Below, one piece after another: positions 38,068 to 48,190 of a stretch of 64,000 bases of DNA (its first letter is position 1; each line of letters begins with the position of its first letter). The DNA is taken from assembly GCF_019239235.1 (NCBI RefSeq), contig NZ_JAAZTS010000018.1, positions 1 through 64,000 on the forward strand, in the 5' to 3' direction. Below the pieces are notes generated by a model. The model was given only the letters and a program-made list of their open reading frames with translations, was not told where the DNA came from and did not search any database. A program made the position numbers and the translations under genes. This DNA is from Caecibacteroides pullorum (GTDB lineage: Bacteria; Bacteroidota; Bacteroidia; Bacteroidales; Bacteroidaceae).

Positions 38068-38526
38068 TTATTCGCCCAAATAAGATGCCGAGATGGTCCA
38101 GTTGCGCAGGTCGAAGGTCAGATTGTAGGTTCCCGCAGCGGTAACCTTCCACTTCAAATCTTCGCCTCCGGCGTACATCAAGAATACTTCGGCATTGATG
38201 CCGCTCTGGTTTATCTCACGTCCTTGCGTAATAGGATGTACGAACGGTGCATCCCAACTGCCCGTCACCAAGCAGCATTTCAACTCGCCGGTGTTCAGAT
38301 GCCCTTCATACACGAAAATCAACGGATCAGCTTCCGTCGGTGTCAAAGCCGTAGGGTTGCTGATATCCCACCCTGCTGGAGTGGCATCGCCTACCATGTA
38401 AAACGTTTCGGTTTTAATCGGCAGATTTCCTTCGATGACAATCAAGTCTTTTTCTCCTTCGCAACCAGCCAAGGCTATGGTCAGCAGCAACACGGCTGCT
38501 TGTACAAAATGATATAGCTGTTTCAT
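38068..38526 (-). CDS. One-domain SusE/SusF-like glycan-binding lipoprotein
   Basis: A 152-residue lipoprotein with lipobox LAGC (Cys22) followed by EGEKD, an acidic start typical of surface-exported lipoproteins. One beta-sandwich domain follows, with FYMVGDATPAGWDISN, the pattern of the starch-binding modules of SusE and SusF. Classical SusE and SusF have two or three such modules plus an Ig-like domain; here a single module remains, so this is a minimal version. It lies between SusD and the GH27-like genes of PUL-2 and probably holds alpha-glucan at the surface. Confidence 0.8.
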   Translation of the reverse strand: MKQLYHFVQAAVLLLTIALAGCEGEKDLIVIEGNLPIKTETFYMVGDATPAGWDISNPTALTPTEADPLIFVYEGHLNTGELKCCLVTGSWDAPFVHPITQGREINQSGINAEVFLMYAGGEDLKWKVTAAGTYNLTFDLRNWTISASYLGE

Positions 38527-38554
38527 AAGAATAAGCCTTTTTTAGTTATAAAAT

Positions 38555-40294
38555 TTATTTGTCGTATCCAGGATTTTGCTTCAAATTATGATTAGCATTC
38601 AGCACGTCGCGCGTAATGGCAAAAATCTCGGTATGATTATCGGAATCAGCCTCCTTATCCCACCAACATCCACTGTTGAACTGTCCGAAACGGATAAGAT
38701 CAATGCGGCGGCGTCCTTCAGCAAAGAACTCGCGTCCCCACTCATCCAGCAATTCGCTCTCAGTAAGTTGGGCTTGTCCTTCGGGTGCATAAAGGTTACG
38801 TGTCCAGCTTTCCGCCGGATAGTTGCGCTTGCGCACACTGTTCAATAACTTGGCCGCTCCCTCTACATCACCTTGGCGGAATTTGCATTCAGCCAATGAG
38901 TAGACAATCTCAGCCAGGCGGATTTCAGTAAAGTCAGATTCCATCTGCTGGTCATCTTCGTCACTATAGAAAGGATACTTACAGAAGTGCCATCCTGAAT
39001 TGTGATCGCCCGTTGTGAGGTTACTGGTCTTGTCGTCTGGATACTGTCCTTCGGGAAGTCCGTGGAACTTTCCAACGGCATCGCGGATACACAAATCATA
39101 ATCTGAATTAGGAGAAGGTACATACTTCAGTTCACCGTTTTCATCCGTGTAGGGCAGTTTGCCGTAAAGGAACATTCCTTCACGAGTATTATTGCCCAAG
39201 TTCCTATACAATTTCAAACGTTCATCTTCAGGATATTTGCGGAACTTCTGGATAGGCATACCCAACGTGTACTCATACAAATTGCCACTCAAGTCATAGC
39301 TGGGTGAAGCAGCATACTTACAGTTATGATCACCCGCCTTTGCCTTGGAGTCGTTGAAGTAGAAACGGATGCGCGCCGGCACAGTCCACCAATAGGTATC
39401 GCCTTGATAGTGCCAATAAGAGTAGCCCTGTGATGCAGGGAATCCAAAGATGACTTCGTCGCATGTCTCGTTATTCCAATCGAACGGAGCATCCCAAGTG
39501 GCAGCCAATTCGTACTTGCCATACTTGCCGTCCAAGATTTCCTGAGCGTAAGTGGCACAATCGGCATAGCGGTTTTCGTCGATATAGGTCTCTGCATTGA
39601 GGTAAAGCCGTACCAACAAAGAGGCAGCCGCTGCTTTGGTCCATTGTCCCTGAATACCTTGATTACCTCCCAACGTCTCTTTCGTGGTCAGCAAATTCAA
39701 GCATTCTTTCAGCTCCGTCTCAATGAATTCAAAAATGACTTTCGGCTCTACTTGCCCTTCAGAGTTCAACGATACATCATTGAAGCTTACTGCCAACGGG
39801 ACGTTGCGGAAAGCATCCAATAATCTCAGGTAAAACCAAGCTCGTAATGCTCGGCACTGTGCCTTGAGGTTGTTGAACTCGTCATCCGTAAAACCAAATT
39901 TCTCGGGCGATAACGAACTGAGGTCTTCAATCACATAGTTGGCCTGCATGATACCTTGGAAACATCCGTTCCATTCAGTCTGTGCATCGCCGTCTTCAAT
40001 CGTCCACGTATGGTAATGCAAACGGCGCCAGCGCCCTCCGTCATCCCACCAACCGTCACGCGTCGGTGTTATCAACTGATCGGCCGAGAGTTCGTTCAAA
40101 ACATGTCGAGACTGTATGCTCCAGAAAGCATGTTCAAAAGGACGGAATGTAGCACGTACCACATCCATCTGGGTATTGTAATAGTTCTGGGAACCCACTT
40201 GGTCGTAAAGGGTTTCATCCAAATTGGTGCAACCGGTTGCAAACACGGTAGCTAATGCCGTTGCGGCTATATATATCTTTTTTAAGACTTTCAT
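38555..40294 (-). CDS. SusD-like outer-membrane glycan-binding lipoprotein (PUL-2)
   Basis: A 579-residue RagB/SusD lipoprotein with lipobox ATGC (Cys22) followed by TNLDE. SusD blocks are CRALRAWFYLRLLDAF, IRLAEIVYSLAECKF, LDEWGREFFAEGRRRIDLIRFG and the terminal KQNPGYDK. It begins 23 bp after the SusC gene and is its surface partner. Several Trp and Tyr residues (YSYWHYQGDTYWW) could form a stacking platform for a helical or flexible glucan. The substrate is inferred from the SusR-type regulator and GH97. Confidence 0.95.
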   Translation of the reverse strand: MKVLKKIYIAATALATVFATGCTNLDETLYDQVGSQNYYNTQMDVVRATFRPFEHAFWSIQSRHVLNELSADQLITPTRDGWWDDGGRWRRLHYHTWTIEDGDAQTEWNGCFQGIMQANYVIEDLSSLSPEKFGFTDDEFNNLKAQCRALRAWFYLRLLDAFRNVPLAVSFNDVSLNSEGQVEPKVIFEFIETELKECLNLLTTKETLGGNQGIQGQWTKAAAASLLVRLYLNAETYIDENRYADCATYAQEILDGKYGKYELAATWDAPFDWNNETCDEVIFGFPASQGYSYWHYQGDTYWWTVPARIRFYFNDSKAKAGDHNCKYAASPSYDLSGNLYEYTLGMPIQKFRKYPEDERLKLYRNLGNNTREGMFLYGKLPYTDENGELKYVPSPNSDYDLCIRDAVGKFHGLPEGQYPDDKTSNLTTGDHNSGWHFCKYPFYSDEDDQQMESDFTEIRLAEIVYSLAECKFRQGDVEGAAKLLNSVRKRNYPAESWTRNLYAPEGQAQLTESELLDEWGREFFAEGRRRIDLIRFGQFNSGCWWDKEADSDNHTEIFAITRDVLNANHNLKQNPGYDK

Positions 40295-40317
40295 ATTCTT
40301 ATTAATTTTAAGGAATC

Positions 40318-43302
40318 TTAGAAATCAATCTGCACACCTACAATAAACTGGCGGCTCGACGGATAGTAACTGCGCGAACCGGTACCCCCCGGATTCAGTC
40401 CGTTTACCTGATAGGTAGAAGGATCTACACCACTAAATTTAGTGAAAGTCAACAGGTTCTTCCCGGTACCATAAACACGTAATTTCTTCAGGTATTTCCA
40501 TTGAGGATTGAAGGTATAGCCCAAAGTCAACATATCCAGCTTCACGTAATCGCCGCGCTCCAAGAAATAATCACTTACTACCGGGTTGGCAGTAATCTGT
40601 GCATTCTTCTCATAAGCTTTCTTCAGCACGTTACCAATGAAGCTCTTGGTGCCATAGTAAAAATCATGGATGTTAAAGATATCATATCCAAAAGCGCCAC
40701 GGAAGAAAATGGAGAGGTCGAAATTCTTATAACGGAAATTATGAGTCATAGAGCCAGTAAACTTAGGAAGTCCGTTGCCTACAATCTGGCGGTCTTCATC
40801 CGTAGCCTGGTCGGCTTTAATCATATCTCCGTCCTTGTCATACACAATCCAGTTGCCCTGTTCATCGATACCGGCATATTTGAACATATAAAAGTTTCCT
40901 AAACGCTTCCCTTTCTCAATGCGCTGCAAGTAATGGAAAGGATAGGGATCCTCAGTACCCACTACGTCGTAGAAATCTTGTCCCACATATTCCGAGTTAC
41001 TGAAATCAACAAACTCATTACCCATGGTCGAACCGACTACTGACACTGAATAATCAAAGTCTTTGGTCTTCACAGCATCCCAAGTAATATCTATTTCCAG
41101 ACCAGTATTCTTCATTGTACCTACATTGACAAACGTTGTGTCAAACAAGTAGGGCGGAACCGACACTTTGTAATCACCCAACAAGTCTTGCTGACGACGG
41201 TTGAAGTAATTGATAGAACCGTACACTCGGTTCTTGAAGAGGGCAAAATCAATACCTATGTTCCAGTTCTTTCCTTTTTCCCATTTCAAATCAGGATTTA
41301 CGTTCTTTGACGGACCCCATACCTGGAAATAGCGACCATTGTAATAGTAATAACCAAAAGACGACATTGTACTCAGTGACTTATAGCTGTCGAATTCTTG
41401 GTTTCCTGTTATACCGAAGTCACCGCGCAGCTTCAAATCATTAATCCAGTCAATACCCTTCATAAACGATTCTTCCGAAATACGCCATCCGAGTGAAATG
41501 GCCGGGAAGTTACCCCACTTGTTGTTAGCTCCAAACTTTGAAGAGCCTTCATGACGCAGTGAGGCTGTCATCAGATACTTGCCCTTGTAATCGTAACTGA
41601 TACGGCCAAAGAATGCTATGAGTTTTGAATCATTCTTATAAGAGCCCATTCCCACTTCGCCTTCATCTTTAGCATATTCACCCGAGCCAATATTGTTGAA
41701 TCCCAAACCATCGTTGGAAAAATCCTTGTTTGAAGCATTCAACCCGGAATATTGCGAATACTGGTAAGAATAACCGGCCATAGCCTTCAGGTTGTGGCCA
41801 CCGAAAGATGTCTGGTAGTTAGTTATCCACTCCAACACGTGTTGGCGTTCCTTGCTATACGAGCGAGAAGCCTCTCCGTCACGTCCAGCATTTATACACA
41901 ACGTACTGGTAGAAGGACGGAACCAGCCGTTAAAGTTGTCATATTGGTGATCGGCAAATGTGATTTGTGTGTTCAGCGAATGATTGCCGGTCTTGTCTTT
42001 CAGCAACAAAGGCAACAGGTTCAAACGGGCCGTAGCATCCCAGTCAAGCAACTTGGTTTCTCCTTTGTCTTCTTCCAAAGCCATCAGTTCCACAGGATTG
42101 TATCCTGCCGTCTGCCCTTGGAAGTTATAATATTTTGAAGGATCTTGAGGGTCACGAATTGGCGTGGTAGGATTGGCCTCAATAGCGTTGCGGAACACAT
42201 CCCACGCTGCTTGGTCACGATAAGCGATACGTGGAGCGATGTTAACAGTAAACGTAAACAAGCCATCAGCCGTTGTATGGTTTAAAGAAGCACGTGCACC
42301 ATATTCTTCACGCCCTGAACGAAGGTCGATACCGCGTGCATCGCGATAATCTGCACTTACACGATAGGAGGTACGGTCGTTTCCGCCACTTAAAGTCAGC
42401 GTATGCTGCATGCTAAATCCTGTCTGGCTTACGGCATCCAGCCAATCATCGTTACCCCCTAAATCATAACCTACCGATGAATCAGAACGCAAGTCGCGGT
42501 ATTCTTGTGCAGTAAGCATATCCAGTTCTTTCTTCATCACATCGAACGAGAATGTGCCGGTATAAGATGTATGTATGCTGCCGTCCTTGCTACCTTTCTT
42601 AGTCGTAATCAGGATAACACCGTTGGAACCCCGTGTTCCATAAATAGCCGAAGCCGCGCCGTCTTTCAATATATCGAAACTGGCAATGTCATTTGGATTA
42701 AGATTTGTAAGATTACCTCCAGGCACACCGTCAATTACAATCAACGGGCCCAAACCTGCCGCACGCGACGAAACGCCACGTATCTGAATACTGGCTTGGT
42801 TGTTGGGGTCGCCCGCACCGGTATTGGTAATAGACACTCCGGGCACTTTGCCTTGAATCATCATGGTAGGGTCAATACTGCTCACGGCAAGAAAATCTTT
42901 TTGAGAAACGTGCGAAATGGCTGAAGTCAGTTCTTTCTTATCCATCGTACCATAGCCAATAACCACCACTTCGGCCAACATCTCAGTGTCTTCACCCAAG
43001 GCAATTTTCAGCTCTGTACGCCCATTCACCGGCACTTCAACAGTTTTGTAACCAATGTAGGACACTATCAGCACATCATTTTTGCCTACTCCCTCGAGCA
43101 CAAACTGCCCGTCTAAATCAGTAATGCAACCTTTTGTTGTAGATTTAACTTGGATGTTTACTCCAGGAAGTGTTTCTTGAGTAGCTGCGTCTGTCACTAC
43201 TCCCTTTACGCTTAATTGCTGCGCCCACGCAGTTTGAGCCAGTCCTCCAAGCACAAACAACAAGCATAATAAAAAACCCAGTTTACGGAATTTTCTTCTC
43301 AT
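40318..43302 (-). CDS. SusC-like TonB-dependent receptor (PUL-2)
   Basis: A 994-residue outer-membrane transporter with signal peptide ending AWAQ, carboxypeptidase-regulatory-like domain (29-105, TLPGVNIQVKSTTKG, SYIGYKTVE), TonB box (LAEVVVIGYG), plug (IQIRGVSSRAAG, SFDILKDGAASAIYGTRG, VILITTKKG) and barrel ending IVGVQIDF. It is the first structural gene of PUL-2, 160 bp downstream of the SusR-like regulator. It has a TACCTTTG -7 box at 43356-43349 on the minus strand. The barrel length is normal. Confidence 0.96.
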   Translation of the reverse strand: MRRKFRKLGFLLCLLFVLGGLAQTAWAQQLSVKGVVTDAATQETLPGVNIQVKSTTKGCITDLDGQFVLEGVGKNDVLIVSYIGYKTVEVPVNGRTELKIALGEDTEMLAEVVVIGYGTMDKKELTSAISHVSQKDFLAVSSIDPTMMIQGKVPGVSITNTGAGDPNNQASIQIRGVSSRAAGLGPLIVIDGVPGGNLTNLNPNDIASFDILKDGAASAIYGTRGSNGVILITTKKGSKDGSIHTSYTGTFSFDVMKKELDMLTAQEYRDLRSDSSVGYDLGGNDDWLDAVSQTGFSMQHTLTLSGGNDRTSYRVSADYRDARGIDLRSGREEYGARASLNHTTADGLFTFTVNIAPRIAYRDQAAWDVFRNAIEANPTTPIRDPQDPSKYYNFQGQTAGYNPVELMALEEDKGETKLLDWDATARLNLLPLLLKDKTGNHSLNTQITFADHQYDNFNGWFRPSTSTLCINAGRDGEASRSYSKERQHVLEWITNYQTSFGGHNLKAMAGYSYQYSQYSGLNASNKDFSNDGLGFNNIGSGEYAKDEGEVGMGSYKNDSKLIAFFGRISYDYKGKYLMTASLRHEGSSKFGANNKWGNFPAISLGWRISEESFMKGIDWINDLKLRGDFGITGNQEFDSYKSLSTMSSFGYYYYNGRYFQVWGPSKNVNPDLKWEKGKNWNIGIDFALFKNRVYGSINYFNRRQQDLLGDYKVSVPPYLFDTTFVNVGTMKNTGLEIDITWDAVKTKDFDYSVSVVGSTMGNEFVDFSNSEYVGQDFYDVVGTEDPYPFHYLQRIEKGKRLGNFYMFKYAGIDEQGNWIVYDKDGDMIKADQATDEDRQIVGNGLPKFTGSMTHNFRYKNFDLSIFFRGAFGYDIFNIHDFYYGTKSFIGNVLKKAYEKNAQITANPVVSDYFLERGDYVKLDMLTLGYTFNPQWKYLKKLRVYGTGKNLLTFTKFSGVDPSTYQVNGLNPGGTGSRSYYPSSRQFIVGVQIDF

Positions 43303-43348
43303 AGCTTTACATTTTAAAGTTAAACAATGTGGTTCATTTGTTTACATG

Positions 43349-43380
43349 CAAAGGTAGATAAGATGTCTTCCAAGAGCAAC
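43349..43380 (-). promoter_or_regulatory. Promoter of the PUL-2 susC operon
   Basis: TACCTTTG (43356-43349) matches TAnnTTTG; the -33 region shows only GTTG (43380-43377), 20 bp away. This is a weak housekeeping promoter that probably needs the adjacent SusR-like activator. Confidence 0.5.
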
Positions 43381-43461
43381 TAATTTAGGTCATTTTAATA
43401 CTACTTCTTACATTGCGCCACTATAAATCAGCTAAATACAAAATATTAAATCAACATAAAA

Positions 43462-45132
43462 TTAAGATTCCCGAGGTTTACAAATACGCAAAATATGATT
43501 GTCAAATTCATCTTTTGAAACGAGCGATTTAGCTTTTACCTTAGCTTTGTAGACATAAATCGTATTTTGTGAAATATTCAGGTATTTGGCCACCAATGCC
43601 GTGTCGGCAATACCCAACCGCATTAAGGCAAAGATACGTACTTCGGTGGGCAACATGCCACTATCGGTCAGACAAGCCTGATATTCCTCTGGAAAGAGTT
43701 TGTTATATTCCTCCAAGAAAGTAGGAAACAGTTTCAAGAAGGCGGCATCAAACGATGAAGACATACGCTCACGCTCCTGCCTGATATTGATTCCGTTAAT
43801 GATAGACAGCAAATCATCATACTGTTTGGCTTTCAGTTTACGTTTCAACTGCTTACACTTCTCCTCTACATCATTCACAAAGGATGAATCACCATACAAC
43901 GACTGAACGATATAACTGTCTTTTATCTCATTAGCCTCTTGCAGCTGCATATTGATGACAGACAACTGCCGATTGACCGCATCACGTTCACAGGCCTTCC
44001 GCTCGACTTCATTCCTTGCCTCGCACAAGCTACGATTCTTTTTCTTCAAAATGACATACAAAACGGCTAACAACAGCAAAGTAAGCAAAACAAAAGCGCC
44101 GAAGGCAAATAGGAAATTCCGCTGGCGGCTCATCTGTTCGTAACGGCGGCTTTCTATCAGCGGCAATATGGAGTTGATTTCCATTTTACGAATACGCGTG
44201 TTATAGAAGTTGGCATCACTCTGTGCCCTATGCACATAGCGTGTCGCACGGTCAATGTCGCCTGCCTCGTACATATAAGAGGCAAGCGTCTTGCCGGCGG
44301 AAGTCTCACGCGTATTAGAGCGAATGTCATTAATGGCAGAAAGCGCCATGTAATAGGTGGCTTCGGCTCTCCGCCCCAACTTGTCGCACATTTCACCTAT
44401 CATGAAACATTGCACTGCCTGATCGTGTAGCGACAACGAATACTTACCCAGCAACTGTTTCCGCCTCTCAATAATAGAAGCCGGCGGAAGGAACTCCACC
44501 GAAAGCATGTCTTTCGTGTAAGTCCTCCGGTATACGTCAGCGTTCATAGCGGCACTTGCCAGCACTTGATCACGAGCCTGTTCACGCAAAGACTCGTAAT
44601 GTTGCCAAAGGCTGTCGTTATCTACCGAAAAATCACGCATATTCTGATATAAATATAGGCATTGCGCGTAATAATGCTCCAACATTTGGGGACTCAAGCC
44701 TTCCACCGAAAAACTTCTATTCATCTCGTCGGCCTCTTTGTAAAACCCTACTGCCGTATAACAAAACATCAGGCTGCTCTTGGCCAACGCTATCGACTCC
44801 GGCTGCTGCAACTTCTCTGCCATCCACAAAGAACGCACAGCGTACACGTAAGCCGAATCGTATTGATAATGTTTGTATTCTTCAAACAGCTCGTTACATA
44901 AAGCAAAAGTGTGTTGGTCATCAGCCGACTGATGCAACAGGCTCTTCAATGAAACCAGTTTTTCTTCCTTCTTTTGCGTATATGCATCACACTGGCTCAT
45001 CTCGTAATCCAACACATTCAATATCGAATCAATATTCAACCCCGTAACATCCGCTTGTGCCCTACTGGCAAACGACATTCCAACCAGAACTAATAAGGCA
45101 AAACAATAATTTAACCAGAATCTTGAAACCAT
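43462..45132 (-). CDS. SusR-like membrane-bound transcriptional activator
   Basis: A 556-residue regulator with the architecture of Bacteroides SusR. It has a signal or anchor segment (MVSRFWLN to SRAQA), a periplasmic TPR-rich sensor (about 20-335), one transmembrane helix (about 338-362, FAFGAFVLLTLLLLAVLYVIL), a coiled coil, and a C-terminal LuxR-type helix-turn-helix (about 495-545, LPTEVRIFALMRLG, VAKYLNISQNTIYVY). SusR senses malto-oligosaccharides and activates the sus operon. I start at 45132, where AAGGAAG precedes the ATG; a Met 15 codons earlier is possible. It lies directly upstream of susC on the same strand. The inducer is likely an alpha-gluco-oligosaccharide, by family. Confidence 0.88.
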   Translation of the reverse strand: MVSRFWLNYCFALLVLVGMSFASRAQADVTGLNIDSILNVLDYEMSQCDAYTQKKEEKLVSLKSLLHQSADDQHTFALCNELFEEYKHYQYDSAYVYAVRSLWMAEKLQQPESIALAKSSLMFCYTAVGFYKEADEMNRSFSVEGLSPQMLEHYYAQCLYLYQNMRDFSVDNDSLWQHYESLREQARDQVLASAAMNADVYRRTYTKDMLSVEFLPPASIIERRKQLLGKYSLSLHDQAVQCFMIGEMCDKLGRRAEATYYMALSAINDIRSNTRETSAGKTLASYMYEAGDIDRATRYVHRAQSDANFYNTRIRKMEINSILPLIESRRYEQMSRQRNFLFAFGAFVLLTLLLLAVLYVILKKKNRSLCEARNEVERKACERDAVNRQLSVINMQLQEANEIKDSYIVQSLYGDSSFVNDVEEKCKQLKRKLKAKQYDDLLSIINGINIRQERERMSSSFDAAFLKLFPTFLEEYNKLFPEEYQACLTDSGMLPTEVRIFALMRLGIADTALVAKYLNISQNTIYVYKAKVKAKSLVSKDEFDNHILRICKPRES

Positions 45133-45214
45133 TTCTTCCTTAATAAACATAAAGAACAAACTCACAAGGTGATACACAGAAGACTACCTCACCTCGCCAA
45201 CTTGTCTACTGAAA

Positions 45215-45222
45215 CAAAATTA
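45215..45222 (-). promoter_or_regulatory. -7 box of the SusR-like gene
   Basis: TAATTTTG on the minus strand matches TAnnTTTG, 82 bp before the chosen start and just beyond the hppA stop codon. No good -33 element is seen, as that position falls inside hppA. Confidence 0.4.
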
Positions 45223-45238
45223 CGTTGTCCACTCCTAC

Positions 45239-47440
45239 TCAGAACACACTCCACGCCACCGTCAGCCCGGCCATCACAATGGCCACCATCGACATCAGCT
45301 TGATAAGTATGTTCAGGCTCGGACCTGACGTATCCTTGAAGGGGTCACCTACGGTGTCGCCCACCACGGTGGCCTTGTGCACCTCGCTGCCCTTGCCGCC
45401 AAAGTTGCCTTCTTCCACGTATTTCTTGGCATTGTCCCAAGCACCACCCGAGTTTGCCATGAAGATAGCCAGTACAAAGCCACTGCTCAATCCGCCGATA
45501 AGCAACCCTAATACACCCGGTACGCCAAAGATAAGGCCTGTCAGAATAGGAGCAATGATGGCTATGAGCGATGGCACCACCATCTCACGTTGTGCACCTT
45601 TGGTCGATATGGCTACGCACCGTGCATAATCGGGTTCAGTCTCACCCGTGAGGATACCTTTGATTTCGCGGAACTGACGACGTACTTCGTCCACCATGTG
45701 TGCAGCAGCACGCCCTACGGCGTTCATCGTCAGACCGCAGAAGAGAAAGGCCATCATGGAGCCGATGAACATGCCCGAAAGCACCTTGGGATTCATCAGT
45801 GTCACGTCATAGTGATGCATGAAGTCAAAGAACGTGGCATCCTGCAAAGGCACCGTCGTGCCGCCCACATTGATTTCCGTCGTGCCCAGGCGAGTCAGCC
45901 CGATGCGTATTTCCTCCACATACGACGCCAGCAGAGCCAGTCCCGTCAAGGCTGCCGAACCGATGGCAAATCCCTTGCCCGTGGCCGCCGTCGTGTTGCC
46001 CAGCGAGTCGAGTGCATCGGTACGCTTGCGCACCTCGGCACCCAGCCCCGACATTTCGGCATTGCCGCCCGCATTGTCGGCAATGGGTCCGTAAGCATCT
46101 GTAGCCAGCGTGATACCCAGCGTGGAAAGCATACCTACAGCAGCAATACCGATTCCGTACAGACCAAGACCTACATTACTGAAATCAAAGCCTGAGGCAA
46201 AGAGATAGGAAGCAATGATACCCACCACCACAGCAATTACTGGAATGGCTGTAGAAAGCATACCCAACCCGATGCCCGAAATAATGACCGTAGCCGGCCC
46301 TGTCTTACCGCTTTCACTCAAGCGCTGCGTGGGTTTATAGGATTGCGAAGTATAGTACTCCGTCGAACGACCAATGACGATGCCTACCAGCAGCCCCACG
46401 ACGACAGAACAGGAAATCCACATCCAATTATCGAGCTTAAGCAGCCAGAGGATGAGGAACGTAGCCACAACGATAAGTACCGAACTGAGATTTGTACCAA
46501 AGCCAAGCGCACCAAGCAGATCTTTCATCGTGGCATTCTCCTTCGTACGTACCGAAAAGATACCAATAATGGAAAGTATAATTCCCACCGCCGCGATGAG
46601 CATTGGTGCAATGACGGCCTTGTACTGCATCGTCGTATCCCCCGAATGAATAAAGGCCGCTGCACCCAGTGCCGCCGTAGCGAGAATGGAACCACAGTAA
46701 CTTTCATAGAGGTCGGCACCCATACCAGCTACGTCGCCCACATTGTCGCCCACATTGTCTGCGATGGTCGCCGGATTGCGCGGATCGTCCTCAGGGATAC
46801 CTGCTTCAACTTTACCTACAAGGTCGGCACCGACATCGGCAGCCTTCGTATAGATACCACCACCCACACGAGCGAACAGTGCCTGCGTAGATGCACCCAT
46901 ACCGAAGGTCAGCATCGTAGTAGTAATGACACAAAGTTTGTGCGTAGGCGTCAGTACGTCAGCTGGAATAACAGCGTTTAGCAGCAAATACCAAAATGAA
47001 ATGTCCAGCAGACCTAATCCCACAACAACCAGCCCCATCACCGCGCCGCTGCGAAAGGCAATGCGTAGACCACCATTCAGCGACTGCCGGGCAGCATTAG
47101 CAGTACGAGCCGAAGCATACGTAGCCGTCTTCATGCCCAAAAAGCCCGACAAGCCCGAGAAGAAACCACCCGTCAGAAAGGCGATGGGCACCCAGTGGTT
47201 CTGCACATCAAAACCGTAAGCCATGACTGAGAACAGGATAACAAGGCCTAAGAAAACCCAGCCCACAATCTTGTACTGCTGCTTGAGATAAGACATGGCG
47301 CCTCGGCGTACCGCTGCGGCAATTTTAATCATCTGAGGCGTACCCTCACTCTGTTTCATCATCTGGCGATGGAAGTGCCAGGCAAAGCCGAGAGCCAGCA
47401 CGGAAGCTGCCGGCACCAGCCAGAAAAGCAGTTGGTCCAT
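45239..47440 (-). CDS. hppA: Membrane-bound ion-translocating pyrophosphatase, K+-dependent type
   Basis: A 733-residue integral membrane protein with about 15-16 transmembrane helices that hydrolyses pyrophosphate to pump H+ or Na+. The pyrophosphate site is complete: [31 protein letters not shown] split around [13 protein letters not shown], and [16 protein letters not shown]. The determinant after GNTT reads A-A-T-G, with Ala and Gly at the positions that mark K+-dependent enzymes; K+-independent ones have Lys. K+-dependent enzymes of Bacteroidota are usually Na+ pumps, but the ion cannot be fixed here. It is a single gene with about 340 bases free upstream. Confidence 0.96.
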   Translation of the reverse strand: MDQLLFWLVPAASVLALGFAWHFHRQMMKQSEGTPQMIKIAAAVRRGAMSYLKQQYKIVGWVFLGLVILFSVMAYGFDVQNHWVPIAFLTGGFFSGLSGFLGMKTATYASARTANAARQSLNGGLRIAFRSGAVMGLVVVGLGLLDISFWYLLLNAVIPADVLTPTHKLCVITTTMLTFGMGASTQALFARVGGGIYTKAADVGADLVGKVEAGIPEDDPRNPATIADNVGDNVGDVAGMGADLYESYCGSILATAALGAAAFIHSGDTTMQYKAVIAPMLIAAVGIILSIIGIFSVRTKENATMKDLLGALGFGTNLSSVLIVVATFLILWLLKLDNWMWISCSVVVGLLVGIVIGRSTEYYTSQSYKPTQRLSESGKTGPATVIISGIGLGMLSTAIPVIAVVVGIIASYLFASGFDFSNVGLGLYGIGIAAVGMLSTLGITLATDAYGPIADNAGGNAEMSGLGAEVRKRTDALDSLGNTTAATGKGFAIGSAALTGLALLASYVEEIRIGLTRLGTTEINVGGTTVPLQDATFFDFMHHYDVTLMNPKVLSGMFIGSMMAFLFCGLTMNAVGRAAAHMVDEVRRQFREIKGILTGETEPDYARCVAISTKGAQREMVVPSLIAIIAPILTGLIFGVPGVLGLLIGGLSSGFVLAIFMANSGGAWDNAKKYVEEGNFGGKGSEVHKATVVGDTVGDPFKDTSGPSLNILIKLMSMVAIVMAGLTVAWSVF

Positions 47441-47780
47441 AGCATTCTCAATTTTAAAGGTTCGAAATGATTGATTGCGCTAAAATATGGATTTAGAATG
47501 AAAAAAGCAAATCCGTACGCCAAGAATATCGCCTGAGCAAAAGCTATATCCCGTTAAAAAACAAAAACCAAAACCCTTCTTACCTACAAACAAGACAACG
47601 CTCTGCCAGCCTACTTCAAAGGACGGACCGTCGCTATAAACTATTTCTTGTGCACTGTCAAAACAGGCAGAAATATGTCGTGAAAATGAAAAACGAAACG
47701 AGAACGAAACATGTACCTCGCATCAAAGCGTTGCGGAACGTGTCTCGCCCTCGTTGCCCAATGTGGGAGGCTCAGAAGCG
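47441..47780. other. Intergenic stretch upstream of hppA
   Basis: About 340 bases between ybjQ and hppA, both leftward. I find no exact TAnnTTTG box, no clear terminator hairpin and no credible gene; a few small partial stems are present near 47690-47760. It must hold the hppA promoter. Confidence 0.4.
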
Positions 47781-48101
47781 TCACTCCACCGTCACAGCCG
47801 TACCTGCAGCGGTCACCATCAGCATAGAGCCACTACCGCCCACGGTCTCATAGTCCAGATCGACGCCGATGACGGCGTTGGCACCTAGTGCGCGCGCCTG
47901 CTCTTCCATCTCGCGCAAGGCCGTTTCCTTGGCCTCGCGGAGCACTTCTTCGTAAGAACCACTGCGCCCACCCACAATGTCACGGATGCTGGCAAAGAGA
48001 TCGCGGAAAACATTGGCACCGATAATGGTTTCGCCGGACACGATGCCATAGTAGCGGGTGATTTTCCCGCCGTCAATCATAGAGGTTGTTGTCAGTAACA
48101 T
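47781..48101 (-). CDS. YbjQ family (UPF0145) protein
   Basis: A 106-residue small cytosolic protein of the YbjQ / UPF0145 family, predicted from fold to bind a heavy metal or form a pentamer. Hallmarks are [42 protein letters not shown] and the closing [11 protein letters not shown]. The true function is unknown. It lies 89 bp after sufS on the same strand and could be the last gene of the suf transcript. Confidence 0.9.
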   Translation of the reverse strand: MLLTTTSMIDGGKITRYYGIVSGETIIGANVFRDLFASIRDIVGGRSGSYEEVLREAKETALREMEEQARALGANAVIGVDLDYETVGGSGSMLMVTAAGTAVTVE

Positions 48102-48190
48102 AATTCGTTCGTTTTAAAAAGTCATTTGCTCCTATTAGACGCAGCGCAGTGGCAAAAAGTTGCAGCGAGCCGTTATTTTTCAACACCCGA

